The notes under the pieces were generated by a model. It was given only the letters and a program-made list of their open reading frames with translations. It made no database searches and was not told where the DNA came from. A program made the translations under genes and the position numbers. From positions 248,001 through 312,000 of the forward strand of contig JAHLTZ010000020.1 in the NCBI GenBank assembly GCA_025786725.1: DNA of 64,000 nucleotides. The letters are read 5' to 3'. This document shows positions 11,633 to 23,830 of the stretch, in pieces. How positions within the stretch are numbered: position 1 is the stretch's first letter; each line of letters begins with the position of its first letter. The stretch is from Syncephalis fuscata (Eukaryota; Zoopagomycota; Zoopagomycetes; Zoopagales; Piptocephalidaceae).

Positions 11633-13758
11633 GCTAGATGTCTATTATTGAGTAAAAGAAAAGGCAAGTAACAATGATGGTCATACCGTGAATAGCCGTT
11701 TTTCCAATGAATTTATAAAAACGGGCCTTTGCATCAGCGCTGCATACGTAGCCAAAAGAAAAACTGACTAGATTTGGCTGTAAATTTGATCAAAATAGCT
11801 AGTTAATGCTTATTTAAACTGTTATGGCCATTTACTAAAGTGCAGTACAATACATTCAAAAATTAATACGTTATAAACATGCTTTGTTTCTTGTCGTAGA
11901 TATCCTCTATATTTTTTAATATACCAAGTCTAGCATGTAAACTGACAAGCTACATACCTGTTTGTTGCATATTCAATAGCCTATTAATAAAATTAATATT
12001 AGCAACAGTTGTTCATAATTATAGCGGATAATAACAAGTTGCACAGCAACAAGTATAATAAAGGCAGTGTCTAGTGTTCCATACCATTACAAATCAGGTG
12101 CTGCCAGTTTATAACGCAACTCAACATAGGCAAACATAGATGAATATTCGAATAGTAAGTGTTGCTATTGCTTGTTGTAATGAAAGCACTATTGCCTGAT
12201 GCTTGATAGCAAATGGCAAGCTAGATGTTTACAGACATTACTAGAGAATTGTCAAGTAGTTGTGTTGGCCAAAAAAACTAATTTAGCTTGGTAACTGAAC
12301 TAAGCGCTCAATGACTATAGAACTTGGTTAAAGATCCATTCAATCAGCAAGCCTGTCTGGTCCATGTTTAATGGTTTGAATTGACTATGCCCCCATATGT
12401 CTGGTGCAACATTTGACCATGGTACTTGGCTGTAAACTAATCAAACCGCAATCTGTAGCCATGATCAGTGTATACTCAAAATATGTATATAAGCAATAAT
12501 GATCTGAAATGGCGTATTGATGTTGATATCAGTGAAATCAGTTAATCAAAAACATAAGCAGCCTCATCAGCAAACTAGCAGCTGGCTTATTGTAATAGCT
12601 CTTTCGAAAACATTTGAACAATAAATAAAATAAAGTCTTATCATTTTGTTACTTTGTTATTCAGCATATCAAATATATACAGCATTAATTGTACATTTAT
12701 TAGTTGATATGAACGTGTTCTCAGCATTAATAAGCAACAGGCTATATCACTAATTTCAGATTTAAAGCTATCTAGACGTCAATATGGTTTGCTATGACTG
12801 ATAGACTTGGATTATGAAACTTTTATTAATTTAAAACAATGTACCAGCGCAAACAATCTACATATACAACATAGTTTGTCCGTTGTATTTTTTATTAGTT
12901 AACAGAGCTGCCAATACACTAGCTCAGAAGCTATGAATATTGTTATTTACATTTGTCTAATGCACATCGGTGTAATCACATAGCATATTATTAGCAGAAT
13001 AACACTTCAAACCGAACCACTATCTAAAGGTTATTACTACCGCGTGGTGCCTATAAGCTAGTCCATGTAAAGATTGGCACTAAATTTGCCAAATATAGAA
13101 CTTTATACGTTTTATCGCCCTATTCTCCGTTTTTCTTTTTTTAGTTCAAGGTTCCTTGTTTTTTAATATAAAGTTGCATTGCTTATCGGAATTTTATAGA
13201 AGCCCAGCTTTTATACAAATCTACAAGAATATCGCCACCAACATCACGCGTCTTCATTGTTGTTCACCGACCTTGTATTAAAACGCACACTACAAGTTTT
13301 ACTTGCCTATTTGTTCACGCATCCACACCACATACGCACGATAGGCAGATAAAACTTGTATGCGTGCCACATGTGGTCCAGCTTCTTCCTTTGCACGCGC
13401 GTTCACTTTCACTCTCATTCCTTTTATTCAACGCTAACCTCCCAGTTCTACACTGCCCTTCTTCATCTCATCTACTTTATTACACTTTTAACTCTAGACA
13501 TTCGACGTTTACACACTGGAAATACAGTGTCTTTTTTGCATTGATATTTCTTTAGTTTTTGCGTCCACCTATTTGCCTTCTCCCCGCTGGTCGGCCATCA
13601 AAAAACCAGCCTTTATAGTTTATTATCTATTTGTTATTGTTGTTGTTATTGTTGTTCTTGTTATCGTCATCATCTTTATTATTATTATTAATAATTGTAG
13701 TAGTAGTACATTTGACGTAATTTATAAGTGCAAACATTCAGCTAGCAATACATGCACC
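11633..13758. other. 2.1-kb intergenic region with pyrimidine-rich leader before the STK32 gene
   Basis: No supported gene is seen. The first 1.4 kb is ordinary AT-rich DNA. From about 13230 to 13620 the plus strand becomes rich in C and T (for example TTCCTTTGCACGCGCG and CCTTCTCCCCGCTGG), as expected for a promoter and 5' leader of the kinase gene that starts at 13759. Short frames here have no coding character. Confidence 0.45.
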
Positions 13759-15919
13759 ATGGGGAACAGGCAAGGCAAGGCGCTTACTTACCACGGCAAC
13801 GACCGGAGTCTGGCTAAAATGGCCGCTCGTAGCCGTCACCAACATTGTACTGATCTCGATGACGTCCCACACTTATCAAACTCTCCTACTCAAGGAGAAT
13901 TTCCAAAAGTCGATGTTATGAACGACGCCGCCTCTGCTAACTTCGGCACGCCTGAAGGGATGCACTTGTCTGACTTTGAACTTATCCGTTCAGTAGGGCG
14001 CGGCTCGTTTGGACGCGTAATGATTGTGAGTCGACGGTCCGACCAGCGCACATTTGCACTTAAATACATTTCAAAGTCGCAGTGCGTGCGCCAAAAGGCC
14101 GTGCGCAATATTATTAACGAACGCCGTATTCTTCAGCGTCTTTCTCATCCGCTGGTTTGTAATTTACAGGCCGCGTTTCAAGACGACGAGCACATGTATA
14201 TTATGCTAGATCCTATGATGGGTGGCGATTTAGCCTTTCATCTTGAACGATGCGAATATTTTCCAGAAAATGTAGTAAAGTTTTATATATGTGAAATTGC
14301 ATTAGCACTTCGCTATTTGCATAAACAACGTATTGTTCATCGGTAAGTACTTTTTATCAGCGATTAGCTATATTATTAAATACTGAAATCTATACTCTCC
14401 CACTATTTAGAGATGTAAAACCGGCAAATATTTTACTTGACGAGCGAGGCCATTGTCATTTGACCGACTTTAATGTAGCTGGCCGAATCCGTCGCGATAA
14501 GCCTATGAAGGTCAGTTACTACTTATAAAGGTATAGATGGATCTCTTGCTAATATTACATCATTACCACAGAGTCTTGCTGGTACCTATAGTTATATGGC
14601 CCCAGAAGTATTCCAACAGAAAGGATACTATGAAAGTGTTGATTGGTGGTCATTGGGTGTTCTTATGTTTGAACTACTCTATGGCAAAACTCCTTTCCGT
14701 GGCAAGTCAAAGCGTAGTATTGGCGAAGCTGTTATGAAACACCAAAGTAAGTAGCTTGTAGCAAAATGGCGCAATATTTGTAGCATATTTATTAATAATC
14801 CATATTTTAGTTACCTATCCTAAAAAGATTGATCAAAAGGTATCACCATCGTGCACAGATGCCATTCTTAGCTTTTTAGAGCCTAGAGCACGCGACCGGC
14901 TAGGTTGTAAATACAGACCATTTAAAGAACACCCATACTTTCACGATATGGAATGGGATAAGATTGAAAACAAACAAATAAGCTCACTGTTTCAGCCAGA
15001 TCCGGCCTTGGTCAAAACCGATGCACTGTATCATTTAGAAGAGGTTTTGTTGCACGAGGCCCCGCTTCAGCAAAAGAAACGCAAGAAGAACACCAAGCCT
15101 AAAACTTATCCGGCCGATTCTCCTTGGCAGCTTATGCTTGACGAATTTAAAGATTTTGATCGTGATGTTTGGGAGAAACATCAGCAGGAAGAGGAAGAAC
15201 GGAAACAACAATTGGATCAGAATCGTCTTAGACCAGATATTCCTGTTTATAAAGGACGCAACGAAAATGGCATTTGTAGCTTAGACAGTACGCATAAAGT
15301 ACCGACAGAACGTTTACAGCAGCACTCTGACAACGAAGATGATGGTATGCGCTACCAACGCGCTGTTGCCGAACGTATGCAACGCTTTATGAGCGATGAC
15401 TGGGCCGATACAAATAGCAATGAAACACGTCCCAGTACCGATCAAATAGCTCGGCCCACACCACCGGCCATCTCCGTCGAACAGTCAGAGATTGATAGTA
15501 TTGAAGATGCTATGAAAACACCAAGTCTGCCTACAATGTTGTCACCACCACAGTCACAGTGGAAGAAGCCGCAAAATCGTCAGCTTGCATTGGCCGCGGC
15601 TAATGGTAGCCGATTTGATAATCGAATGAAGATGACTCGTAGTCACAATGATTTACGAAATACAAATAATCATCGTGGCTCGCCCTCTGCGTCATCCACC
15701 GGCAGCACCCGTCTACAAAAAGGTACACCGATATCTGGACTGCCCACACCTGAAGGATCAACAATGACATCCGGTGCTATGGACTATAATGACTACGATG
15801 ACGACTTTTACGGTGATATCGGTAATTTTGGTGAAGATGGAGATGACGACGATGAAGAAGATGAAGAGGACGATGATGAAGACAATGAAAGTGCATCTTA
15901 TCATGGACATTCATGTTAA
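13759..15919 (+). CDS. STK32/YANK-type serine/threonine kinase (AGC group)
   Basis: This is a protein kinase of the STK32 (YANK) family. Four exons join in frame: 13759-14342, 14411-14510, 14572-14746 and 14811-15919. The ATG at 13759 sits in CACCATGG and gives MGNRQGK, a good N-myristoylation signal that would place the kinase at membranes as in animal STK32. Kinase landmarks are VGRGSFGRV (glycine loop), FALKYISK (ATP lysine), [19 protein letters not shown] (catalytic loop), TDFNVA (DFN in place of DFG, characteristic of this family) and GTYSYMAPE. After the domain come a lysine-rich patch (KKRKKN), a [15 protein letters not shown] block and a long tail ending in an acidic run of Asp and Glu. 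The gene is intact. Confidence 0.93.
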
Positions 15920-16868
15920 GATACGCAATTACTATTATTATTATATCATTATTATTACTACTACTATCATATTATTATATTATTATCGTTCTTTTCTTCT
16001 TGTCATCGCTGTTAGTGAATAGAATTAAACTAATCATTTCCATCTACGACTTAATGAAGAACTGGGATGGTTAGTTTAATTGCATTATTTGACTTTTTTG
16101 CTTTTTTATTGTAGAAGTTGATTTGTATGTATAACTTCTTCCAATTCATCCACGTTTATGTCTTTTTTCTAGTGCGCATATTTCTGCGTAGTATGATTGC
16201 TTACTTGCTTTTACTATGGCTTCATAGATATACGAATCAATTTATATTTTATCATTTGTCACGATATAACTTGACTAATAAATACCAACAAAATAATACT
16301 AGCTTTAAAAACCGGTACTTTTAAATATAGATAACTAAAATGTGTAGCTATAATGAGTGCATGGTATACATGTATCATCGATGGGGTATATATTATGTAA
16401 TATCAAATGCCATTCATACTTTGGAGTTTATTCCTAGTATCTATTTGTTAATGTTGTCACTATTTTACAAATAAATTATTCTCTACTATATACTCACTAT
16501 TAATATCAAATAGCGTTTGTTTTTTATTGACAGTCTGTTTTATAATACGACTGATGAAGATGTAGTATGCATTTATGTAGTTTAAATAATCAAGTTGAAG
16601 TCTGCAAAAGCACAAGTTAGCAATAAAAATACAGCTTTTTATTAATAAAACATGATTGATTAAATAAATATACAGTAGAATCAATGTACAATGGAAACAA
16701 GATGAAGGGGTAGAGATTATATGCGTATTGAATAGCGATAGTGATGGATCTATAATGATGAGCACTTAATAGCTGATGTTACTTATCATTTAGTTCTATT
16801 GAACATGGGGACAAGTGGTGAGTTTTACTTAATGATTACAGCATCACATTGTTTGTTATTTGGTAATC
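15920..16868. other. AT-rich intergenic DNA with repeat termini
   Basis: No gene is supported; short frames here are simple AT-rich runs. ATT-type microsatellites lie at about 15935-15990. Around 16735-16860 there are two abutting repeat termini, one inverted and one direct (TCTATTGAACATGGGGACA, then AAGTGGTGAG). They lead into the inverted-repeat unit that starts at 16869. Confidence 0.5.
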
Positions 16869-17633
16869 AAATGACTATTTTTAATAACACCCAATCTATT
16901 GAACATGATGATGGGTGGTGAGTGACATCAATCATCAAATACTCATCATTGTAGATTCATTATCCAGTATACATATATTCTCTATCTATTTATATCGTTG
17001 TTCGCATTATATCCCACACTACTATATACCGTTCTACAATATACTAAACACATTCTAATGTTTATACGCGGCACTATACTTTGCTCATTCGCTCATTACA
17101 TTATATGCACTATAACTTCAGCAGTGTTTCTAATCTTTGTCATTGTATCTTTATTCTATTATCTATTATTTATACACATTCAGTTATGCTCTAAGCAAAA
17201 CTGTTCGTGTTTTTATTCTAGCTTTTTATATGCAAATTCCGGCTAATGTCGCTTATCTGTTCATGTATATATGCCTAATAGCTTCAACACTGCCAATCGC
17301 CACTTGTATTGCATAATCATTATAGCGTATGTATCTTTATTATATAGTATTTAAAAGCTATCTGGAATTGCTGTCCATTTGTTCTAACTTTATTAATAAT
17401 AAAGCTCGGCTTACTTTGCCCATTTCAGCTATCAAAATATATATAATTGAAATCTATAACAAATATAGAAAGAATGTCTAATTTAATTACACGAGTATTA
17501 TTAAACATAGCCATTTGACTATCAATCACAGTATAACTAAATAATTAATCATCATATTTATTTCCACTCAGTACCATGTTCGACCAAACAATTTTTTAGT
17601 TCAACTATGCGAGTGTTATCAAATGTAGTTATT
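16869..17633 (+). repeat. Left arm of long inverted repeat
   Basis: This is the reverse complement of 19438-20200. The outer end carries the TTGAACATGATGATGGGTGG terminus. The inner end holds a second motif of the same kind in opposite orientation (CCACTCAGTACCATGTTCGA at about 17566). The arm interior resembles 31680-32080 and 32380-32740. Confidence 0.85.
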
Positions 17634-17694
17634 TAAAAGCACAAGGCAACAAATAATTATTAAGCAACTGTATTTATAAGCAATAAAGCATTTA

Positions 17695-18851
17695 TTACTG
17701 GTGTAACTGTTTAGACAAATGGAGCCAATATAGCAATGACAAAGAAATAGCTAATATGCCACCAATGCTGCTACTTTTTTTGTCACTACCATTGTTACCA
17801 TTGGTGTCATCACCACTATTTGTGGAGTTTGTAACATTCTTGACTGGCCATAATATTTGACCGCTACAGCTACTTTTTACAATTGTGGTGGATTTCTTAA
17901 AGTGAATATATCTCCTGAAATAGCAAAATAAAGTGTTGTTCCAATGATCTTGTCATTATCACACTGTAGACTAATGCCACCCTTGAACCTGACGTCTTTT
18001 CTAAAAGCATTTATAAACTCATCGATATTCCTTCGATCTCCAGGCTTAATACCAGCAGCAATAAAAGCATTGGAAGGACTATATATGTTGTGAAAAACAA
18101 TAGCTTGCTCAAAATAGTATGTCATATCTATGTTATCCTTGTAAAATCTGCCGTAACACTTGGGACTCAGCGTAGAGATACAGGTACCGTACTTTTTCCA
18201 TTCATGAGTCCTAATAATAAATTAATTAAAACACAATATGCATGAATTGAAACTTTATTACCAAAGTCCACTATTATATCCTTTTTTTGAGGGCCAATAC
18301 GTTATCATGCTGTCATATCTATACGGGTTATTTGACTGGATTTTAGCACCAGCACTCTTGTACTGACGTTCTGAATCACATCCATCTTTAGGTGGAAGTT
18401 CACCATTACTATAATTTAGTGTTAATTGGCTATTTATCATTTATAAGTTGCACAGCTTACCAACCAGTGGGATGAAATCCATGAATGGTAAAATTATTGG
18501 CTGGCCCTAATGTTGTGTCCCACTAGTAATTGTATTAAAACACCGCCATTTATTACTGTTATTATTATAACTTACTTGTAACACTAGTTGAAGAAGACCA
18601 TATTTTGGAACACAACAGAGGTCAGTAGTAGTCGCGTTGGCACTACACGAATAAATCTCTGGACAATTATTTTCGTGTCGAAGGTAACTAACTGGTATGT
18701 CATTTATATTACCAATTAGTATAAAAGCGTCAACCAGCGACAGACTAAGCCCTGACAAAAGCAAAAGGAATAATAGTAGCGACGATAATCTATTATAGAT
18801 TTGTATTGGCAAGGCAAATAAGACAAATGAAGCCTGACTCAATTGCTTCAT
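17695..18851 (-). CDS. Secreted RNase T2-family protein with altered catalytic residues
   Basis: RNase T2 enzymes are secreted or vacuolar endoribonucleases. Exons are 18851-18576, 18522-18461, 18408-18262 and from 18210 on. The first encodes a long hydrophobic leader (SSLLLFLLLLSGLSLSLVDA). The conserved CAS I block reads FTIHGFHP where active members usually have FTIHGLWP. The CAS II block reads THEWKKYGTC where they have HEWxKHGTC. One catalytic histidine (IHG) and the Glu are kept, but the second catalytic histidine is Tyr and the CAS I Trp is His. The main frame stops at 17877. A one-base shift near 17905 opens a convincing tail (SSCSGQILWPV, a Ser/Asn-rich linker, a hydrophobic segment and a short end), so a membrane or GPI anchor is likely. 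The true stop would then be 17695. Confidence 0.85.
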
Positions 18852-19437
18852 GTTTAATCAGCTTACAGTAATATAATTAAAAGGAAATTATGCTGAGAAA
18901 TACAAAGCTAATATAGCGTAGCAATAAATGGTAACTAAAATGAGCAAATAAAAGGGATAATGCGGTGATAAAAGATAATACACCGAGTGCTAATTTATTA
19001 ATAAAATTCCGGTTTTTAACTGACTGATGAGTGGATCATGCACGTTATTCTATGTCTTTGTGTTTGAAACGGGCAACGCTTTAATCTTGATAATGACATA
19101 ATTAGCTTGTCATATTATAATGGCTTCTATCAAGGATTGGATTAATAAACATATTCTTTTACATTTATGTTTTATTATTAATATATTGAACGGTGATGAA
19201 AATGTGTAAATAAGAAGATAAAGCTTTTTCTTAGTTTCATTAAACAAACTTGAAAGCTGATGCCAAATAAAATACGAATGAAACAGATATCAATACTACA
19301 ACTTTAACATATGCTAAAATGGCTGAAAAGGCAATAGTAGAGCAAAGAGCAGATTATTCGAATAACAGAAAAGAGTTGGATGTGTGGCAATTTCAACCAT
19401 GCAAATAACAGCATATCACTAAGAATAGTGGTATTCC
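18852..19437. other. Upstream region of the RNase T2-like gene inside the inverted-repeat unit
   Basis: This is 0.6 kb of AT-rich DNA between the RNase T2-like start codon and the right arm. No gene is seen. It presumably contains the promoter. Confidence 0.35.
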
Positions 19438-20200
19438 AATAACTACATTTGATAACATTCGCATAGTTGAACTAAAAAATTGTTTGGTCGAACATGGTAC
19501 TGAGTGGAAATAAATATTGATGATTAATTATTTAGTTATACTGTGATTGATAGTCAAATGGCTATGTTTAATAATACTCGTGTAATTAAATTAGACATTC
19601 TTTCTATATTTGTTATAGATTTAATTATATATATTTTGATAGATGAAATGGGCAAAGTAAGCCGAGCTTTATTATTAATAAAGTTAGAACAAATGGACAG
19701 CAATTCCAGATAGCTTTAAATACTATATAATAAAGATACATACGCTATAATGATTATGCAATACAAAGTGGCGATTGGCAGTGTTGAAGCTATTAGGCAT
19801 ATATACATGACAGATAAGCGACATTAGCCGGAATTTGCATATAAAAAGCTAGAATAAAAACACAAACAGTTTTGCTTAGAGCATAACTGAATGGTATAAA
19901 TAATAGATAATAGAATAAAGATACAATGACAAAGATTAGAAACACTGCTGAAGTTATAGTGCATATAATGTAATGAGCGAATGAGCAAAGTATAGTGCCG
20001 CATATAAACATTAGAATATGTTTAGTGTATTGTAGAATGATACATAGTAGTGTGGGATAGAATGCGAACAACGATATAAATAGATAGAGAATATATGTAT
20101 ACTGAATAATGAATCTACAATGATGAGTATTTGATGATTGATGTCACTCACCACCCATCATCATGTTCAGTAGATTGGATGTTATTAAAAATAGTCATTT
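19438..20200 (-). repeat. Right arm of long inverted repeat
   Basis: This is the reverse complement of 16869-17633, with a few single-base differences. It ends in GTTATTAAAAATAGTCATTT, the mirror of the left terminus. Beyond it the flanks no longer match. Confidence 0.85.
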
Positions 20201-20587
20201 AGCACAACATCATTTTAAATTGTTAATAAAATATTTAATATTTGCAAACAAAAAAACTGTTTTACTTAATAAACGTGATAATATATATAATATTGATGTT
20301 TATTGCTTATATTCATACTGCTATACTTTAGTTTTAAACTAAAAGTAATAATAATCTGATATTTACAACGTCTCCTTCAAAACATCATTATATGCGAGAG
20401 AAGTTTGTAGGGATGATTACAGCAAAGTGATGCTAAAAGGCATCTAAGTTGCATAGATATTCAGTTTGTTAATTTTTTAATTTAATAAGCTTTATTATTC
20501 TTTATTGCTTTAATAAACAGTGTGTTTATTCGCTAACAAAATAAAGCGGTATGGCATTATAAATACACAAAAACAATTTATTTTTTA
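20201..20587. other. AT-rich intergenic DNA downstream of the F-box gene
   Basis: No gene is seen. Around 20280-20340 the text resembles the reverse complement of AT-rich DNA near 7200-7300, pointing to another repeat fragment. Confidence 0.35.
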
Positions 20588-22546
20588 TTAAATATTTGTT
20601 GTTTTAAAAAGTGAATATGCAAAATGATACAAAGAAAGGGCATTAAACGAGCCATCTGTTTCTATGGGATTATTTGTACTAATATTATTGCCAGCAGCAT
20701 TGTCGATAGGATTAATGGTAGTAAAGTTGGTGCCATTTGATGGTTTTCTACAAAAACTAGACATTAATGCAGTGGGGCTTGCGTGCCATTCGCCAAAATA
20801 GTTAAATTTAAGCAGTAAATGACCATTAGTCATTGAGACATTAGTGTTCACCAACGATTGCACATCTCTAACTTTAAAACTATCCAACGAATGCTGAACG
20901 GTAGACGATGAAAGACGTGATGCGGACAATCGATTTTGTTGCTGGTACATAGTACTTGAACGTTTTGGCACTGCAGGTATCTTTTTCGGTGGAGGCAGGG
21001 TAGTTAGGACCGAATTGACATCAAATGCATAGCAGGTCGATAAACCGTAAGCATCAGTCATTCCAATCACAATTAGACTACTAAAGATCGGCTCTACTTG
21101 AAGCCAGCTTGCACCGGTAATTGCCATTAGGATATTACCATTATTTAGGTCGAGTATTACGGCCGCCGTATTCTCGTCAGATTGTGTGGCGGCATCGCTT
21201 GCAGGTGGACATGCAACCAGCTTATTAACAGATAAAAGTGGCACCACAATTGAATAGAGATAATTATTCAACCAAACAAATCCAGTCTTTTTATCTTTAT
21301 CGCATGCTAATGTGTTGGCTGTCACGTCAATGATAGCAAGACATCCCTTAGTACCAAAAAGATTACTGCCTTGTAGTAGTACACGCGTGTCATCAAGACG
21401 TGTGCTAGTGAACAGATAGCGAGAAATAGACGATGCCAATTCGATATAGCCTTTTGATTTACATCGCCACTGACAGGTAGACTGGACGACATCCAATTCT
21501 GACATGCCAATTAGGCCTAGTTGCCAACGCAATGCATTGCCAGGGCCGTCGAGTTGATGAGTAAATACAATAGCGCTTTGATTATACATGCCATGGAAAT
21601 GGTATGCCATATTATTAACATCAATAAATTGATAAATACGCTGATCTTTACGATTAAGGTCGATAAGTGTAAGTACTGCTCGTGATACATTAGATGTTGC
21701 AATTGTATTTTTAACTACCGATGCATCAGATGTTGCATTGGGCAATAGCCAAAGTTTAATATTAATATCTGGCTGCTCTGCTGATATACAGGCCAGCCAA
21801 CTATCCTGTATAATAGGCGTGTTACTAACATCGCGTAGTTGCCAAACATGTGGTGCCGATCCAAAATTGTCAATCAGCCAAGAGACAACACGACTCTGAC
21901 TAGCGTTAGACGGTGTCATAGCTACAACGTGTCGCCGTCCCGCCAAAAAGATAGGCCGAAACCGATAGTGAAGCTGTACATCCGGCGGTAACACTAGATT
22001 ATACATCAACGTCCTTTGCAAAGGATCGGTCGACAAAATGGCCATGCACGCCTTGCCCTGTCGACCCGACCACCAAATGCCGCCCCAAACGGCCACCGCA
22101 CATATCTTCCAGTATTCTTCGCGGTCGAGTATCGGCTCTGGCATCTCGCTAGCGGGAATGGAAAGAAATAGCGGCGAGCCCGTCCGCCATCGCCGTCCAA
22201 TCTTATTGCGTAGCATATACAATAAATAAGCATGTTTGTGAGCGTGTGTACACGGTGTCCCTGACTGTGGCTCATTATTGCCATACTCTCGTATTATCCA
22301 GTAGCGTAGCCACGCAATAAGCATATCTTCTACGTTATCAAGCGGGTAGCGTTGATAGTATTCGTGTGTCCAAAATGAACTGTTTCCCTGACAGACATCA
22401 CGAAAGTATTTAGACGTTCTCATCAGCGCATTAACAGTAGCCACATCTCTAGCGAATAGAAGAATATACCAAAGAATCTCCGAAGGAAGTAGTCTTAGCG
22501 ATAATAGGCTACTATAGCGCAGTCGCTGTTTCGATAGAATGGACAT
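20588..22546 (-). CDS. F-box protein, 652 residues, intronless
   Basis: This is a probable SCF ubiquitin-ligase adaptor. An N-terminal F-box is clear at about residues 15-65 (LPSEILWYILLFARDVATVN, then KYFRDVCQGNSSFW). The following 450 residues have a repetitive hydrophobic and tryptophan-rich pattern suggestive of a beta-propeller, although no strict WD repeats are visible. The last 130 residues are Ser/Asn-rich and look disordered. The frame is open for 652 codons from the ATG at 22546, without introns or lesions. It is divergent from engB, whose start is 110 bp away. The substrate is unknown. Confidence 0.8.
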   Translation of the reverse strand: MSILSKQRLRYSSLLSLRLLPSEILWYILLFARDVATVNALMRTSKYFRDVCQGNSSFWTHEYYQRYPLDNVEDMLIAWLRYWIIREYGNNEPQSGTPCTHAHKHAYLLYMLRNKIGRRWRTGSPLFLSIPASEMPEPILDREEYWKICAVAVWGGIWWSGRQGKACMAILSTDPLQRTLMYNLVLPPDVQLHYRFRPIFLAGRRHVVAMTPSNASQSRVVSWLIDNFGSAPHVWQLRDVSNTPIIQDSWLACISAEQPDINIKLWLLPNATSDASVVKNTIATSNVSRAVLTLIDLNRKDQRIYQFIDVNNMAYHFHGMYNQSAIVFTHQLDGPGNALRWQLGLIGMSELDVVQSTCQWRCKSKGYIELASSISRYLFTSTRLDDTRVLLQGSNLFGTKGCLAIIDVTANTLACDKDKKTGFVWLNNYLYSIVVPLLSVNKLVACPPASDAATQSDENTAAVILDLNNGNILMAITGASWLQVEPIFSSLIVIGMTDAYGLSTCYAFDVNSVLTTLPPPKKIPAVPKRSSTMYQQQNRLSASRLSSSTVQHSLDSFKVRDVQSLVNTNVSMTNGHLLLKFNYFGEWHASPTALMSSFCRKPSNGTNFTTINPIDNAAGNNISTNNPIETDGSFNALSLYHFAYSLFKTTNI

Positions 22547-22656
22547 GTCTATAACACAATTATACAGATAAAAACATGAAAGTGTAAAAGTTATTTAATC
22601 GATGCAATATTTTTAATTTAAAGTATTTAATATTGTCATCCAATTATCACCTTTCC

Positions 22657-23752
22657 ATGTTGCCTACTGTACGATCGCTAGTTGGATTAGAATCCAAGCA
22701 GCCGCGACACTTTTCTACTTTTCTAGCATGTCGTAAAGCAATTGGTTCGCGTAATCCGTCGCCTAAGCATTTTGAACGTGGTATGCCTGTAATACGTAGT
22801 CGACCGCACGAGATACAGGAAGAACAAACAAAGCTAGCTAGAAATACTACGAATCCTATATCAGATGGGACAAATAGCGATACTAATATTGATAAAACAC
22901 ATCGTTATCCGATTACACTACCGCCTAGCAGAGAAGCACTACAATCAGCTGATCGACTCTTTATGAAGAATGTACCATCTCAGCGTGTATCTGGAATAAG
23001 TATAGAACATTTTACTAAATTATATCAACCAGAGGTAATGTTTATACCAAATAATACTCTATTATCTAATTATTGTTTTAGGTAGCTTTACTAGGACGTA
23101 GTAATGTTGGGGTAGATATTTAATATAAATATATTATAATTAAATATTAATACTATTGTGTAATTAGAAATCATCTTTACTTAATAAGCTATTTGAACGG
23201 AGAAAATTGGCTAAAACGTCAAGCAATCCAGTAAGTTATTTATACCGCCATTAGATAGATTATATAATATGTTTAATAATAATAATAATAATTGTAGGGA
23301 CGAACTAAAATTATTGATATTTATCCAGTTAACGTTAAAATGAGCGTAGTTGATATGCCAGGCTATGGTCGAGGTAGCCGCGTCGAATGGGGTGACTTTA
23401 TATTAAAGTACATAGAGAATCGTAAAGAGTGTGTATTAAATATAAATAATTATATATATATATATAATTCAATATGACTAATAAACAATAGATTGAAACG
23501 AATTATTTACTAATAGATGTACGACGTGGTCTAATCAATACCGATAAAGATATTATCAATATTCTTGATCGAATTCCCACATCATTTCAAGTCATTTTCA
23601 CCAAAATTGACTGTGTCTACGATGATACATATATAAAATGCTGGCGAGCAACAGAAGAATGGCTCACTCAGAATGCAACTAGCTGTTATCCAGAACTGTT
23701 GGGTGTCAGTTCAAAATCAAATCTTGGTATATCTGATTACGCCATGCTATGA
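22657..23752 (+). CDS. EngB/YihA-type GTPase, probably mitochondrial
   Basis: EngB GTPases help assemble the large ribosomal subunit, and fungal nuclear copies act in mitochondria. Five exons fit: 22657-23034, 23082-23111, 23168-23230, 23298-23432 and 23492-23752. The protein begins with an Arg-, Ser- and Lys-rich region lacking acidic residues, as in mitochondrial presequences. The G1 motif GRSNVGKSS is assembled across an intron that splits it after the second Gly. G3 is VVDMPGYG, G4 is FTKID and the G5 region is GVSSKSN. I chose the ATG at 22657; the frame upstream opens with TTG. The fourth donor (TGT followed by GTATTA) is the weakest junction. The gene converges on ACL4 with 78 bp between stop codons. 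Confidence 0.88.
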
Positions 23753-23830
23753 TGAAAGCATGCAACGTAAAAGTGAAATAAATAAACGATTAGCTATTTT
23801 AAAGATGTTTATTGACGTAGATTCATATTA

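Larger units (their letters stand above)
16869..20200. mobile_element. 3.3-kb inverted-repeat-bounded unit carrying an RNase T2-like gene
   Basis: Two arms of about 765 bp (16869-17633 and 19438-20200) are near-identical reverse complements, with only scattered differences. Their outermost shared bases read AAATGACTATTTTTAATAAC. Between them lie about 1.8 kb with a single gene, an RNase T2-like protein on the minus strand. No transposase is visible, so if mobile it would be non-autonomous. Shorter copies of the arm termini occur across the window. No target-site duplication is obvious next to the arms. A palindromic duplication is the alternative explanation. Confidence 0.65.

Noticed and set aside
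15774-16022. 82-codon frame overlapping the acidic tail of the STK32-type kinase
   Set aside because: It is an out-of-frame reading of Asp/Glu codon repeats followed by an AT microsatellite.
16998-17246. 82-codon frame in the inverted-repeat arm, mirrored at 19793-20071
   Set aside because: It is present only because the arms are duplicated. It is very hydrophobic and AT-driven, and related arms elsewhere do not keep it open.
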